A model generated the notes under the pieces. The model ran no database searches. It had not been told where the DNA came from and saw only the letters and a list, made by a program, of their open reading frames with translations. Both the position numbers and the translations under genes were made by a program. A stretch of DNA of 64,000 bases from Mycocentrospora acerina (taxonomy: Eukaryota; Ascomycota; Dothideomycetes; Pleosporales). Shown here piece by piece: positions 10,701 through 22,712 of this stretch. Every line of letters begins with the position of its first letter. Positions within the stretch are counted from its first letter, which is position 1. Location: assembly GCA_022701365.1 (NCBI GenBank), contig JAKUHH010000014.1, positions 434,451-498,450 on the forward strand. Reading direction: 5' to 3'.

Positions 10701-13700
10701 TTAACCATGCCCGACGCGCGAACGTGAGCTATAATCAGAACCAAATGGCACCCAAAAAATCGCCATAAGTGCTATCGTAGTTAGAGTCGGAACAGAAGCA
10801 TTCTGCCAGTCTCCTGGATGGAAAATCAGCCAATATACCCAGAAGCCAAACCCTGATAATAATGGAATGAGATGATAAATAGAAAGAAGTAAGAAAGACA
10901 ACGCGTAACTAGCCTCAATACCCCACGCAACGTCTTCAGTATCTTGATTCGATTGCACCGGAAACTCGCTCTTCTTCTTTGGTATACATTTCAATCTACC
11001 GCCAAGAGGCGGTAGCTGAAAACAATCATGCAGCCGTGGCCCAAAAATGGACCATTTACAGTCTTCGTCGCAAGATTCCAGGCACACTGCGAACAACCTT
11101 GGATCTATTAAAGGCATCCTTGCCGTTGGATGTCTCGGGGAATAGTCGTATTCGTGAGCGAACCCTTCAGGGTCTGGAAGGCCCTCTCCACAAGAAAAGA
11201 CTCGATTGACGTTAAGTTTTTGGAACTAGCACAATTAGTCCTGTGACCTTTGAATAGCAGCCTAAGGGAACCTACTTTGACGAAATTACAATACCGAAAT
11301 CGAAAGGGAGATAGAAATCTCAAAAAAGACGAACGATGTTTCTTGTATCGGGTCTTTAATTCCGAGAAGAAGATTTGGTCATTCATATGGCCAGAAATTT
11401 CTATTTGTTCGATTTCAAGAGATTTTCGCGCACCCTGAACTCCGAAGATGATTCGCGTAGGTGCTGTCAGTCCTGTTTGAGACGGGTCAACCAGGTTACA
11501 TCCTTGTGTCTGGGTAGTGTTATTGGTTCCGTTGTTGTTGTTATTAAGAGTCACACTAGATGAGCTTGCGCCCCCTGGAGTAGGTGATCCTGTGGAAGAT
11601 GAGGCCCCAGATGTATCGTCGGGCGCTGGCGTATAAGCCAAAGCTGCTTTTGAAGAGGTTCCTTCAGGCACGGCGCTCTTTTGTATGTTGCTTTGTAGTA
11701 AGCTTAAAACCGATCTCAAGATACTACCAAACGTCAAACCCAATGCTATTTGTGGTTTTGCCACACAGCAATGACACTTGGATGGATGGTCGCCAGATAT
11801 TTTCAGAACCTCATGCAAAGCATCTACTTGGTTTTGAAGCATCTTCACGTAGAGCGTCCTCCCACTTAACTATTGTAGTTAGCATAGTAGATCATTGTTC
11901 ATGCAAAACGATGGACAACGTACTTTCCATTGAAGATGGTGTTCCTTGATACCCGAGCTAGGGACCCGTGGTGCTAAGGGCCACCAATCCCACTCAAGCC
12001 CAGTGTATATTTCCAGGGATGCTTTCATCCTGTTGATCCAACTGTTATCATTCTTCAACAAGATTTGGATCGAACTCTTTGGTGTTGTCTCGACTATCTC
12101 GCGGAGATGACCTGGCAACATCAAAAGTCTTATATCCAGTTCGAGATTGCGAAACGCTGAACCTTCCTGTAGAAACTTTTTCACTCGATTTATGTTTAGG
12201 AACTCATCGCAGTCAATTTCAGAGTCATTATCAAGTTCACTGTTGCTATCGCCGCTCTCTGAATGGTAACCATCGGCCTCAAGCTCCTGGTCGGTCTCAG
12301 GCTCCTGGTCAGCCTCGCGTGGTCGGTCGTAATATGTGTCTTGTGTTCCTCTCAGCCAATTCTCAAGGTGTTTTTTCCCAGCTAGCTGCGCCAAAAACTG
12401 GTCCAGCGATCTTGGTTCTTCCTCTTCTACATGCTCCAAGTGATCTGCAATTCTCTCTGCTATGCTTTCTCTGTTCCGCCTAGATCGAAGAATTCTGGTG
12501 ACATCTTTTTCATTCTTTTCTGTTGCTTCAGGAAGTAGTCTACGATAGTATGCTTTGAGGATCCTTCTGTAGTTTTCCGTAAACCTTCGCCTCTCGATTT
12601 TTTGGAAAGCCACTTCGTGTAATGAACGCAGATCTTTGAGCTCCACGAAGAAAAGTGCCAATTCCTTGATCGCGAGCAATTCTTCCTTGAACCTGCCTGT
12701 CGAGACCTTTGATCCGATACTCTCATGATCGGATTCTATAGACCGTATATCGTCAAAGTCTGCTTCTACCTCGCAGAAGTTTGGTACATGAATGGTTGCT
12801 GCCTCTTGATCAGTATGAAAATTCTGTTGGAATTCTGGATCTTGTATCGATCGAGAATCCAGATCATCTCCTTGCTTCTGTGAAGCATAGCCAGAGTCAG
12901 TTGGTGCAATTCTCGACGTAGCATTGGCCAGAGTGACTTCGAGAAGAAGCTTTACAATTTGCTCGTTTCCGTTTTCTGTAGCTGCCTGTAGTGCATTTCC
13001 GTAACATCCACCTTGCATGTTGGCGTTGGCGCCCTTGCTAAGTAGCAGCTCCACTATTTGCCTATTCCCATTGTATGAAGCCGCCTGTAGTGCATTACCG
13101 TAGTACCCACCCTGCACGTTGGGGTCTGCGCCAGCTTCCAGAAGCAGCTCTACTACCTTGTCAAGTCCAAGGATCACCGCGTAGTAAATCGGGGCCGGTG
13201 TCTGATTTACGTTCCTTTGGGGGTTTGGCCCTTTCCACGATTTATCTGGATCGTGCAGTTGAACCCAGCTGAGATATGCAGGACTGTCTACAGAGAAGAA
13301 GTCCGCTGCAATTCTACTTGTCTCTTCTATCCAATCACCTGCCTTTCGAAGATGGCTGCTCCAGAACTCTGCTGCGTAGCTTGCAAGCGCGTATTTCTTA
13401 GGAATATCTTCTGAAAGTGGTTGCTGGAACTGCATTAGGTACTTTAAAGACCCTTTTGCTATTATATTGTGGCATTCGGCTTCTTGCATGCTGTACTGCT
13501 TTAATTGTCCCTGCCTAATCCTGTCTGAAACAAGATAGTCTCGGACAGAATGGTGTGCTAGAGTAATGATCTGTTGCGTAGGTTTCCGTCTTCCTTCTGC
13601 CTTATTTGATGTAATAGCGGTTAGACTAGAGCAGATTTCCAACACCGCCAGCGGGTCTTCCAGCAATTCATAGCGGTTAAACGCTGGCTCGCGCGCTACG

Positions 13701-15555
13701 TCAAGAGCAATGACTTCGGCAATCTCGTAAACAGACAGCGGCCGCGCAGAGAAGGTTAACCACTGTAAGATACGCTTTGCATACTCCTGGTATTCTGTAT
13801 CTATATTAGTAAGAATGCGGTCGTACGTCTCGTTAAGCGATGACGGCAATGTAGCGAGTGTCTTGCGCACCGCAGCTCGGTTGTAACACATTGCTACCTC
13901 GTCAAGCTGACATGAAACCCATTGAAACCTACAATATCGTTAGCTTTAGCTCTGCAAAAAAAACCATGTGAGCATACTTACATCCCGCAAGATCTATGCA
14001 CTAGTGCAACTTCAATTTCTTGCCTGAAGGCAATGTCCTTGCCCCATTTTAATAACCTCTTATCGTTAGACAGCCTATGTTGAACGTATTGTTGTATATC
14101 TTTGTCTACTACATCCCTATGAAGACAGACGGTTTCCTTTTGCCTACTGAATCTCTCTAAGAAGATCTCAATTGGTCGCTCTTTGCGGCTAGTTATAAGC
14201 AAATGCATGGTGTTAAGCCGCCACTCAGCCAATATCTTAAGAACCTTTAGCAGTTCATATTGTTGCTTACATTCATCAAGTGCATCAAGAACAATATAAA
14301 CCTGCGTAAACCCTTGAAGGGTCTGTCGCATTGCCGCTATAAGTGCGTCCAGCGGTGGCTGTTGCTGCCCGTTCTCGCAGGACGAATACAACGCGTCAAC
14401 GCCCTTGGGTAATCTTGAAGAACGTTGCAGAAGCTGACAGAGCAATGAGCGCAACATAAGTTTTGGGTCTTGCTTCTGAGTGTCGTTGAAGTCGAAGTAG
14501 AAGTACACCGTCACCATACTAGTGTCATTATGGCAGTGCTGCAGCAAGTTTTCGATGATAGTAGAACTTAAAATAGTCTTTCCACATCCTGGGATCCCAA
14601 ACAACCATAGTCGCGATGCTGCATCCTTCTTCCACCCTACAAACTCTTCACTACGCAGCAGCCATAATCCAGTGTCAGCCTGCCGCTGCTTGTGCGCTTT
14701 GTAGTAGTTTGTGGATGGGTCTGGTGCCGAAAGCCAGTTGTAGATCTTGCTAAGCTTCTCTTCTAGGCTTTGGCTGGGGGTTCTAATGTCGTTTACAGGA
14801 CTAGTTCCAATATCTTCAGAAGCCTCCTGTATCTCTTCCTGCAGCCGTTGAGCAGCACTGCGTTTGCCTTCGCCATATAAAATTGGCATGTAGATGCCAA
14901 AGATACCTAGCAGACAGTATACTTCATCTTCTTCGCATGTTGTCTGGCGATTCTTTGCCCAGGAGAAACGCTCAGATGCAGTGAATTCGGACAATCGGCT
15001 TCCTTGCAGAGCGTCAATGGGTATTCCTGTAATCTCGTAAATGATATGTTTGAGTGACTCCTTGTCACCCAGTAGTTCTCCCCTATTAGAGAAGAATTCA
15101 ACTGATTTAGGAGCTAGAAGCTCCTGGAGCGTCCAGCCTCTGGAAAACCATCTGCTCTCCTTCAAAGCTGACTCGCTACCACCATCTAGAGGGCTACTTT
15201 TGACGTCTGAAAGGTAGACATAACACTTTGTTGAGTTCTGATACCAACGGAACATGGAATTAATTGCTTCTTGAAGCTCCATGCGGTTCCGCTTGTCAAT
15301 GCAGCAGGTATCAATCCAGAAGTAGTTGAGACCGTCACGCTTAGCCTGTAATGCGCAGAAGTGGATTTTCTTATATCCCTCACTGCTTTGCACGTCAATG
15401 TCCTTCACATTAATGAGGTTCCAATGATCCTCAAAGGTCACCTCCTGCCCCTCCTTCCAGGTGTGCGAAAGGATCGCATAAGGGGGGATTTCGTCCCTGG
15501 TCAAGTCCTCAGTCCGTCTGAGCTCTCCATTACTTGTGGTGTATAATAACCGCAT
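10701..15555 (-). CDS. HET-NACHT-ankyrin NLR with a C-terminal membrane module
   Basis: A fungal STAND/NLR protein, modelled as 1565 residues in four exons: 15555-13982, 13928-11924, 11869-11276 and 11225-10701. The three introns (53, 54 and 50 nt) have GT-AG ends, and all junctions keep frame. The HET domain begins near residue 25 (PYAILSHTW, then FWIDTCCIDK, GWTLQELLAP). NACHT has a P-loop GIPGCGKT near 320 and Walker B YIVLDALDEC near 420. The first junction restores GMFQWVSCQLD, a segment typical of this family. Two to three near-identical ankyrin repeats follow (about 790-850). Then comes a charged helical region with a WWPLAP motif, a KCHCC motif and, in the last exon, hydrophobic segments around a HPGDWQNAAVP-like loop. 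HET/NACHT proteins act in self/non-self recognition and cell death. The last two exons might instead be a separate gene, but intact frames and matching module parts argue for one. Confidence 0.82.
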
Positions 15556-16612
15556 TAGGTCGTATATGCGTCTATATGTATGAGCGGTAAAAAGGAGTCT
15601 CAGAGCCTCGAATCAGGCTAAAGTAAATGATAGCGCACGGCGGCTGGCTCGCGCAGGGCATAGAGGTCTAAACAGTCGGTTTTATGATAAACACTACGTA
15701 ACAGTTTGCTAAGTTGAAGGTAAATTGGAGAAGGAGCTTCTGAGTGCTGAAGTGTAGAAGCTGATCATCGGGGTAAGCTGTGTTTCGGACATCAAACGCA
15801 GGAAGCGCAGCCTGCCTACGCCGTGGCGTGAGCCTGACAGCACATGATTGGGCAATAGCCACAGCTGCAAGCAGAGAGGTAGTTATCGCCTGAGAGCTCG
15901 GTGCGATATTGCATCAAGTGTGGATAATTGGCATTCGTTTCAAATGACATCAGGATGTCCGTGTAGCGTGCTGGTTGCGCAAGTACACACTGACCTCATT
16001 GTGTCGCTGTCTCGCTATGGGCCGGCACGCAGCGCAGCGATGACATCAGTCACCACCGTCACCGACCATCTCGAGCGATTTGTTCATTTGGCGCCAGCGT
16101 GTAATTTCTACGTAGACGACGATATGATGTCTGTGCACAGTATGCTACAGACTATGCTACGCACTCTCAACACACATAACACACTGAAGACCGTTACTAC
16201 GCACCACATCAATGCTGAGAATGATACATGATGGACAAGGCGGTAATTTCATCACAAATAATACAACGACCAATGCATGCTTCTATAAATTATCTTACCT
16301 TGCACTGCAGAGCTATCAGTATGCCTACTCTTTCGCTAGAGTGATATCTTAAGCCTCAAAAACAGTCCTCTGATGATTCTCTCTATAACCCCCGAAGCGC
16401 GTGAAAACTACTGAAAATTACTCATAGATAGAGTAGCGTCGATAAAGTGACAGTACACGAGCTTCATCCTACATGGCCAACACTACCAAAAGAGTTACAA
16501 TGACCCTGAATAGGATCAGATGGAATATAATGGTACATATACCGTCGCAAACAGCGTTAGTCAACAGCGTCAAAAAGCTATTAATAGTATAGCTGATACA
16601 GCAGCCACATGC
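15556..16612. promoter_or_regulatory. Gene-poor upstream region of the NLR gene
   Basis: This stretch lies 5' of the NLR gene and should include its promoter. Open frames are short, the longest of about 127 codons (15848-16231) without recognisable features, and stop codons are frequent. I find no gene, and base composition shifts towards A+T compared with the flanking genes. Confidence 0.45.
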
Positions 16613-16737
16613 ATTAATTACTGGTAGTCTCGACGAGCAATATCTATACAACCACAACAGAATAACGGCAGTTTTATAAACTTGAAAATAGGAGGCGCTG
16701 AAGGTCCGAAGTGTAGATCTGACTCACGACACAGTAC
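16613..16737 (+). repeat. Decayed direct repeat, copy 1
   Basis: About 125 bases resembling the block at 16915-17040. The conserved cores are GGTAGTCTCGACGAGCAA near the left end and GGAGGCGCTGAAGGT near the middle. Many differences between the copies are C/T or G/A exchanges, as expected from repeat-induced point mutation or ordinary decay. No open frame of note crosses it. Confidence 0.75.
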
Positions 16738-16914
16738 TATGGTGACCCCTAGAAGTTTTCATATATTACTACTTTACATCAATATTCGTAGAATTTCCCT
16801 CATAAAAAAAAACTCAACTAAGAAATTATTCTTTTTTCTTTAAAATAATAACAAGTTCTTGCATTGCTTTCTGCGCTGAGTGGCGATCTGGGAAACCTTC
16901 TAGAATCACCATAG

Positions 16915-17040
16915 TATTAGCTGATGGTAGTCTCGACGAGCAATAGTTACACAACCATAATAGAGTAACATCAGCTTTAAAAACCTGCAAACGGGAGGCG
17001 CTGAAGGTTTGGAGTGGAGACCTGTCTCGTGACATAGTGC
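16915..17040 (+). repeat. Decayed direct repeat, copy 2
   Basis: Second copy of the element at 16613-16737, in the same orientation and about 300 bases further on. It shares the same two cores. The 175 bases between the copies contain no coding sign, so this could be the remains of two long terminal repeats around a deleted interior, a tandemly inserted short element, or a simple duplication. Confidence 0.75.
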
Positions 17041-17285
17041 ATCTCTTCACCCAGAGACGCACCCACGCACATCTTAGTCGTGCGGCACTCACATCAGACA
17101 GAAACAACAAAACACTTTATTCTTCTGCATAGAATTATTAAATCAGTCCTCACAGACACATGTTTCGCGTTCACCACATAACAAACAACTGATACAATGA
17201 AATTGATTGAGTAAATTCATGCAAGGAGTATAAGTCTAATTCCACCACCCATCCTTTTCCCCCCATCCCTTCCAAAACACGCAAT

Positions 17286-18968
17286 CTAAATCCTCTCTCC
17301 CTCCAAAATCCCCCTCGCCTCCTCACTCTTCCAGAACCCACCCTCCTTACCAGGGAACTCAAACTTCTCCATACTCTCAGGACGCATCTCAACGGAATAC
17401 CCCGCACTAGTCGGCGTAACGTAGTAGCCCTTCTCGATCCTAGATGGGTTGAAGAAGTGCTCGTGCAAGTGGTCGACGTACTCGAGGACAGACTTCTTCC
17501 CGCTGACGACGACGTAGTCAATGGTGGAGAGATGCTGGGTGTACTCGGGGAGACCGACGCCGCCGGAATGCGGGACAATGGGGACGCCGAACTTGGCGGC
17601 CATGAGGAGCACGGCGATGACTTCGTTGACGCCGCCGAGACGGCAGGCGTCGATTTGGCAGATGTCGATGGCGCCCGAGGCGAGGAACTGCTTGAACATG
17701 ACGCGGTTTTGGCACATTTCGCCAGTGGCGACGCCAATGTTGTACTGCTTGAGGGCCTCGCGGATGGCTTTGTGGCCGAGAACTATTTAAGAATTGTTAG
17801 TGAGTGTAAAAGAGGAATACAAGTGTGAGGGAAGAAGTTAAACTTACCATCATCGGGACTTGTGGGCTCCTCGATGAACCATGGCTTGAACTCCTTCAGC
17901 TCCTTCATGTACTCAATCGCCTCTGGTACGCTCCACACTTGGTTGGCGTCGACCATCAGCACATTGCCCTTGTCATACCCAATAACCTCACGCGCAATGG
18001 TAAGTCTTTGCTTGTCCTGTGCCAAATCGCTTCCAACCTTGAGCTTGAAGTGACGGTACCCCTTGCTCAAAGTCTCCTGCAGCAGACCCTTCATCTTGTC
18101 CTCGCCATAGCCCAACCAACCCGCAGAGGTAGTGTATGCAGGAACAGCCTGGCTGTCAAGCGCCTCTTGCAGACGCTCCTTCTTGCCTTGCTCGGACTTT
18201 TGAAGAATCTCAAGCGCCTCCTGGGGTGTGAGCGCGTCGGTGATGTAGCGGAAGTCGATGAGGTCGACAATCTGCTCGGGGGACATGTCGGCGACGATGC
18301 GCCAGACGGGCTTGCCGAGCGTCTTTGCCCAGAGATCCCAGATGGCGTTGACGACGGCACCGAGAGCAAGGTGAATAACACCCTTCTCAGGGCCAATCCA
18401 GCGCAGTTGCGAGTCGTTGACAAGATGACGCCATGTCTTGCCCCAGTTTTCGACGAGAGACTCGAGCGTGCGGCCCTTGATGCGCTCGGCAAGGTGGGCA
18501 ATGGCGGTGCAGACAATCTCGTTGCCGCGACCAATTGTGAAGGTCTGGATAAATTAGCACGACAATCCCACAGGTGGTAGATTGCATGAATTAAATCCAT
18601 ATGACCAAGACATCCTAGGAAAGGAAATGTTGCTTAAAGCCGGGGGGAGGGGGAGGGGGAGGGGGAGAGAGAGGATGGTGAATCATACACCCAAACCCCT
18701 CACATCCTCAGCCTCAACCATAGCGACAAAGAAAGGAAAGCCACAAACTCACCATTCCATGACCCTTGAACTCGGAGTCTGTGTGCAAGATGCAGTACGC
18801 AGACGAGTAATCACCCGCCGCATTCATAGCATCCGACCCCGTCTTGTCAAGCGACGTCTACCCTCTAGTCAGCCCAGCCCGCTCCAGCATCAGCACCAGC
18901 ACCAGCACCAGGAAAACACATACCGGGAACCGCACATCCCTCGTCTCAGTACTTGTGATAGTAACCAT
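17286..18968 (-). CDS. LGD1: L-galactonate dehydratase (enolase superfamily)
   Basis: The enzyme removes water from L-galactonate to give 2-keto-3-deoxy-L-galactonate, the second step of the fungal D-galacturonate (pectin sugar) pathway in the cytosol. The model has four exons: 18968-18924, 18857-18753, 18544-17848 and 17782-17286. They encode 447 residues, the length of known fungal LGD1 proteins. Enolase-superfamily features are the HFKLKVG lysines, the metal ligands in DANQVW and EEPTSPDD, and the PHSGGVG histidine. The start MVTITSTETRDVRFP is joined to TSLDKTGSDAMN by a 66-nt intron. Intron 2 is unusually long (208 nt) and contains a (GGGGGA)n tract. A related rhamnonate or fuconate dehydratase is the main alternative, but the N-terminus fits L-galactonate dehydratase best. 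Confidence 0.88.
18642..18673 (+). repeat. (GGGGGA)n purine tract in intron 2 of the L-galactonate dehydratase gene
   Basis: Three GGGGGA-type units preceded by GGGGGG and followed by (GA)n. On the coding strand it is a pyrimidine tract. The host intron, at 208 nt, is the longest in the window. Confidence 0.85.
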
Positions 18969-19912
18969 CTTGTCTTTTTGTGTCGTCTCGTCCCGTCAAA
19001 CAGATGGATAGATAGATGGACAGATAGATAGATGGACAGATAGATATAAAGCAACCACCGCTTTCCCAATTGCCCAAGTTCAATTCAAAACTACCCCGCA
19101 AATAGAAAGGTTGATTCCGCACCAGCTGTCTTCTCAAGCAACAGAAAAAACGTAGGATGAAGCAAGTAAGCAGACAAAGCGAGGAGAGTGTATTAAACCG
19201 AGAAGAAGAAAAAAATCATCCGACTTTCCCCTCCTATTATATATACATACCGCTCGCCGTTTCCCCCACGGCCAATCTAGAATGCCGCACTACCCTTCCC
19301 TCACCCCGCAACGCGTCTCAACGCGTGGGCGAAACGAAAAGCTACCCCACCACCAGCCCCGCCGTGATAGGTGGAGAAATGCACCGCCGTGCTAGACTCG
19401 CCAACTCGGTCGCTGACCATCGGAGGGGGGCAGCTAGAGCGCCAGCGGGAGCCGGCAGTCGGCGTGGGTTGGGAATGAAAGCGCGCACGTGTGCTGGGGC
19501 TGTTTGCGGCGCTGGGACCTGGGGGCAGGGGCGTGAGGCTCTGAAAGCTTCGTTGCTCTCGGCCGGAAAGCTTGGTTGGCGGGTTGGCGGGTTGGAGGGC
19601 GCAGGGCGGGCGTGTCGTTGGTGGGATGAGGGAGGGGGGTGGGTTCCGTCGAGGTTAGTACACGGAGGGAAGGTCGGGTTGGGGATGAAGGGAAAGATGG
19701 GTCTGTATGTCTGTCTGTTCCGAGTGGCTTTTTCTTCCTCATGCCATTGTGCTTTCACCGATAGATAGTCTGCCGTCTGTTTTACTGGTGCTCGCTCTGT
19801 TCGAGCCATGTGGAGCTGCTCGCTTGAATGCTCGATTATTTCCAATTCTAGCCTATACGTCCAATTCTTCGTTTCGATTCTCCATTCCATTCCTTCATGA
19901 CACATTCGACCT
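18969..19912. promoter_or_regulatory. Upstream region of L-galactonate dehydratase; 3' flank of the RRM/PWI gene
   Basis: About 940 bases. The first 80 should be the dehydratase leader and include a GATA/GACA microsatellite (19001-19047). An open frame on the minus strand here is only intron read-through and 3' UTR of the RRM/PWI gene and carries no conserved residues. I see no separate gene. Confidence 0.5.
19001..19047 (+). repeat. GATA/GACA tetranucleotide microsatellite
   Basis: Interleaved GATA, GATG and GACA units just upstream of the L-galactonate dehydratase start. Tracts like this also contain many GATA core sites, so a regulatory effect is possible but not shown. Confidence 0.85.
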
Positions 19913-22379
19913 TTACTTGATGCCCCTCTTCTCTGTCTCACTGTAGTAGATAACCATACGCCATAGCTTCTTGACCAAAGACTCTGCTTCATCGTCGAGG
20001 GCCTGTTGTTGTTGTTAGCAAAATGTCCCTTCATCATATACGCAAATGAGGTACTCACAACTTCCAAGTTGGCCACCAACGCCTCTGGTCCTCCATGGTT
20101 CTTTAGGTGATCCACAATAGCATCGACGAGCATGTCCTCCTGCAATCCCATAATCTCCAGGACCTTGTTTGCAGCCCAATCCTTGATGTCCTTGTCAATG
20201 TTCTTCTCAGGCAGATGCTCCCAAGAAATCTTCCAGCTCCAGAGACCGGCAGTGTCGTTGGGAATGTCACGCGCAAGCTGTCTCTGCGCTTCTTCGATTT
20301 CTTCTTGTGTGAGATTGGCGCGGACAGCGGCATCGAAGTTGATGGGAATGAGGGTACGCTTCTTGGACCCGGCCTGATCCGTGATTTCTTCGTCTTCGAG
20401 TAGGTTTTCGACATCGGCGGCTGTGCGGCGGGGAGCGGCCGTCTGCTCGAGCTTCTTTGCGGCTGCTCCAAGGGAGATCTTGAAGTGCTGTGGTTCGCGC
20501 TGTTCTTGCACGCGTGTGAGCTCGTCGGCTTGTTGGTCGAGGAACGCGTCGGCTTCGCCACGGGCGTGGTCTCTTTGCTTCTGCTGCGAGGCCAACTCGC
20601 GCTGCTCTTGGGCACGGTCGATGGCGTCTTCCCTCGACTCGCGCTCGCGCACCTTCTCGCGCTCACGCATGTATTCGCCGTGATCGCGGTAGTACAAGTG
20701 ACGTCGCCCAGTGGCCTCGTTGTCGTCGTCAAACTCTTTAAGCTGCTTCGCCTGTGCATCGCGGACTGCTTGTTGTTTTGCCTCGACATCCTTTACGTGA
20801 GCGCTGGTACGGTCCAGCGAGCCCATGGTTCGCTCCTCGTGCTTGGTCCATCTAGCGAGTTGCTTCCTGTATGCATCCTCCAGCTCCTCGTCGCGCTTCT
20901 TTTTGCGGCGGCGCTCAATCTCAGAGTCGCTGGCCGAGTCGTCGTCGTCGTCTTCACGGTTGATGTAAACGCCATTGTTGACTGCTCCTCCGTTGACAAA
21001 GTTGACGCCTCCTTGGTAGTCGCGGGGAAACTGAGATCCCTTGGGTCCACTAGGAGCTCCTTGAACGCCGCGATCCGCTTTGGGCCCAAGTGGCACTCCA
21101 TTCGCGCCGCCAGGCCCAGTTGGTGCCGAGGGAGGGGGGGACGTACGTCTGCCGCTACGGCGACGTTCCTCGGCCTCGAGCTCCTCTTCACGGCGGAGTC
21201 GTTCTCGGTCGCGTTGGTTTGAGCGGTCTCGGAAAGCAGCAATCTCGGCAGCGACAATCTCGCGCATCTCGGCAGGGATGTCCGCAAGCTCGTCGTCGGC
21301 TCCTGTGAGGTTGACAAAAGCCACTTCAATGCCCTCGCTGTCCTGCACTGGCGCGTCCTGCATCAGCGTGTCTGCTCCGTACTCCATCTGCGGCATGGTG
21401 GGCGGGCTGAAGAAGCTCCCCAGAACCAGGGACAGGGCTTCCTTTGCTGTATCGAGCCGGAACTGAACCGTGGTCTCGTCCTCGTTGCGCGTCTTGCTCC
21501 ACTCCTCGGCGTACTTGATCGAGGCGTCGTCGACCATGACCTGCAGCTTGGTTGTCTCGACCTCGTCCTTGTCCTCCTCGTCCTCGCCCTCCTTCTTCGC
21601 CTGGCCTGGCTTCTGTCGCTTGGTGGGGACGCGCACATCCTTGAAGATTTCTGCGGCTGTCTCCAGGCTCTGGGCATCTGCAAACTCGGCAAAGCCAAAT
21701 GTCTGGGGCTTGTTGTTGGCGTCGGTCGCCCTTGTCCAGCGCACCAGCTTCCCTGCCGTCTCCAGAATGCGCTCCATGCCATCGTCGCCTCCTACGCCGT
21801 CTGGGATGTTGCCAACAAAGATGGTGCGCGCAATCTCTTCGCGAGACGGAGGTATCACTTGCGCAGGCCCGTCCCTGCGGTCGCCGTCGCGATCCATGCC
21901 CAGCCCCCGACGAGCGGGCATGGCCGTGTCCTTTCGTCCCGCAGGGCTGTCGGAAGCCCCAGCGCGCCCAGACTGCGTTCCCAGGCGGATGACGGGCGCG
22001 TTGAAGTTGAAGTTGGGCATGTTCGCGGGCGCCTGCCAGTTTGGCGGCAGGGCACGCGGCCCGCCCAGTTGTGGGGGGCCCTGGTTGAGGGCGACGCCTG
22101 GAGGAGCTATGCCCGGGGGAGCTGCGGCACTGCCTGGAGGTCCTGCAGGATATTGTTAGTCGTTGTACAAGTGTATATATATATTGCAGGCGACGCTCGA
22201 TCTGCAGATGCCGTGACTGACCCATTCCTGGCGGGGCCATGCCCGGCGGAGCGCCTGCATAGCCGGGAGGGCGGTTGTAGCCTGGGGCGCCTGCGCGTGT
22301 TAGCTGAGGAGTGACATGGCGTGGCATGGCAGAGCATGGCACAGCATGGCATGGGCGGCGCACCAGGATAATTGTACAT
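19913..22379 (-). CDS. RRM and PWI domain splicing factor (RBM25/Snu71-like)
   Basis: A nuclear RNA-binding protein expected to act with the U1 snRNP or in alternative splicing. I model 752 residues in four exons: 22379-22364, 22290-22222, 22142-20059 and 20002-19913. The 16-nt first exon encodes MYNYP and uses a weak GTGCGC donor. Joining it gives a continuous Pro/Gly-rich start (MYNYPGAPGYNRPPGYAG). The RRM lies near residues 131-205 (RTIFVGNIPDG, FGFAEFAD). A long Arg/Asp/Glu-rich region with coiled-coil character follows. The PWI domain is near 660-745 (SWKISWEHLPEKN, VLEIMGLQEDMLVDAIVDHL). The last exon supplies the end of the PWI helix (ALDDEAESLVKKLWRMVIYY). All junctions keep frame. 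The domain order matches RBM25. Confidence 0.88.
22314..22354 (+). repeat. Short tandem GGCATGGCA-type repeat in intron 1 of the RRM/PWI gene
   Basis: Four or five imperfect copies of a roughly 10-bp CATGGCA/GCACAG unit. It fills most of the 73-nt first intron and may have grown within it. Confidence 0.75.
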
Positions 22380-22712
22380 GTTGGCCGGCGTTGCAGTCGC
22401 GTGTCGCAGTTGGACGAGGCGGCCAAAGAGCAGCAGAAAACAAGGGCGCGGTCGCGTGTGCAAGGCAGGCCGGCACCTGCAGCTTGGGACGAGATTTAGA
22501 GAAGGCTGCGCTCGGGCCACGCGCGGCCGACAAAATTGGCAGCCGTTGCGCGACGAGAGAGCCTCTGGCCCGCCCGCAAACCACCAGCTCGACCGCCCAG
22601 CGCCAATTGCAGAGCCCTCGCGTGCACCCCACGGCTGCTCACGCATGCCATAGCCCCGCCGCCCACCGCTCCACCGCGCCGCCGCACAGCATCACCGCCG
22701 CACCCCGCCACC
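22380..22712. promoter_or_regulatory. Bidirectional promoter between the RRM/PWI and mitoribosomal genes
   Basis: Only about 330 GC-rich bases separate the two divergent starts, so regulatory sites are probably shared. I see no clear TATA box. Confidence 0.55.

Noticed and set aside
10445..10768. Plus-strand frame at the end of the NLR gene
   Set aside because: Antisense to the last exon, no recognisable protein features.
11108..11848. Separate minus-strand gene at this place
   Set aside because: It begins with GTG, not ATG, and is joined in frame to the NLR by a 54-nt intron. Its apparent end is intron read-through; splicing 11275-11226 restores the conserved continuation.
15848..16231. 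127-codon plus-strand frame upstream of the NLR
   Set aside because: Low-complexity, no features, in an AT-rich gene-poor region.
17171..17737. Ser/Arg-rich frame overlapping the L-galactonate dehydratase end
   Set aside because: Wrong-frame shadow of the enzyme's last exon.
19342..20058. C-terminal extension of the RRM/PWI protein read without splicing
   Set aside because: A 56-nt intron with good sites joins a short last exon that completes the PWI helix; the extension is non-coding.
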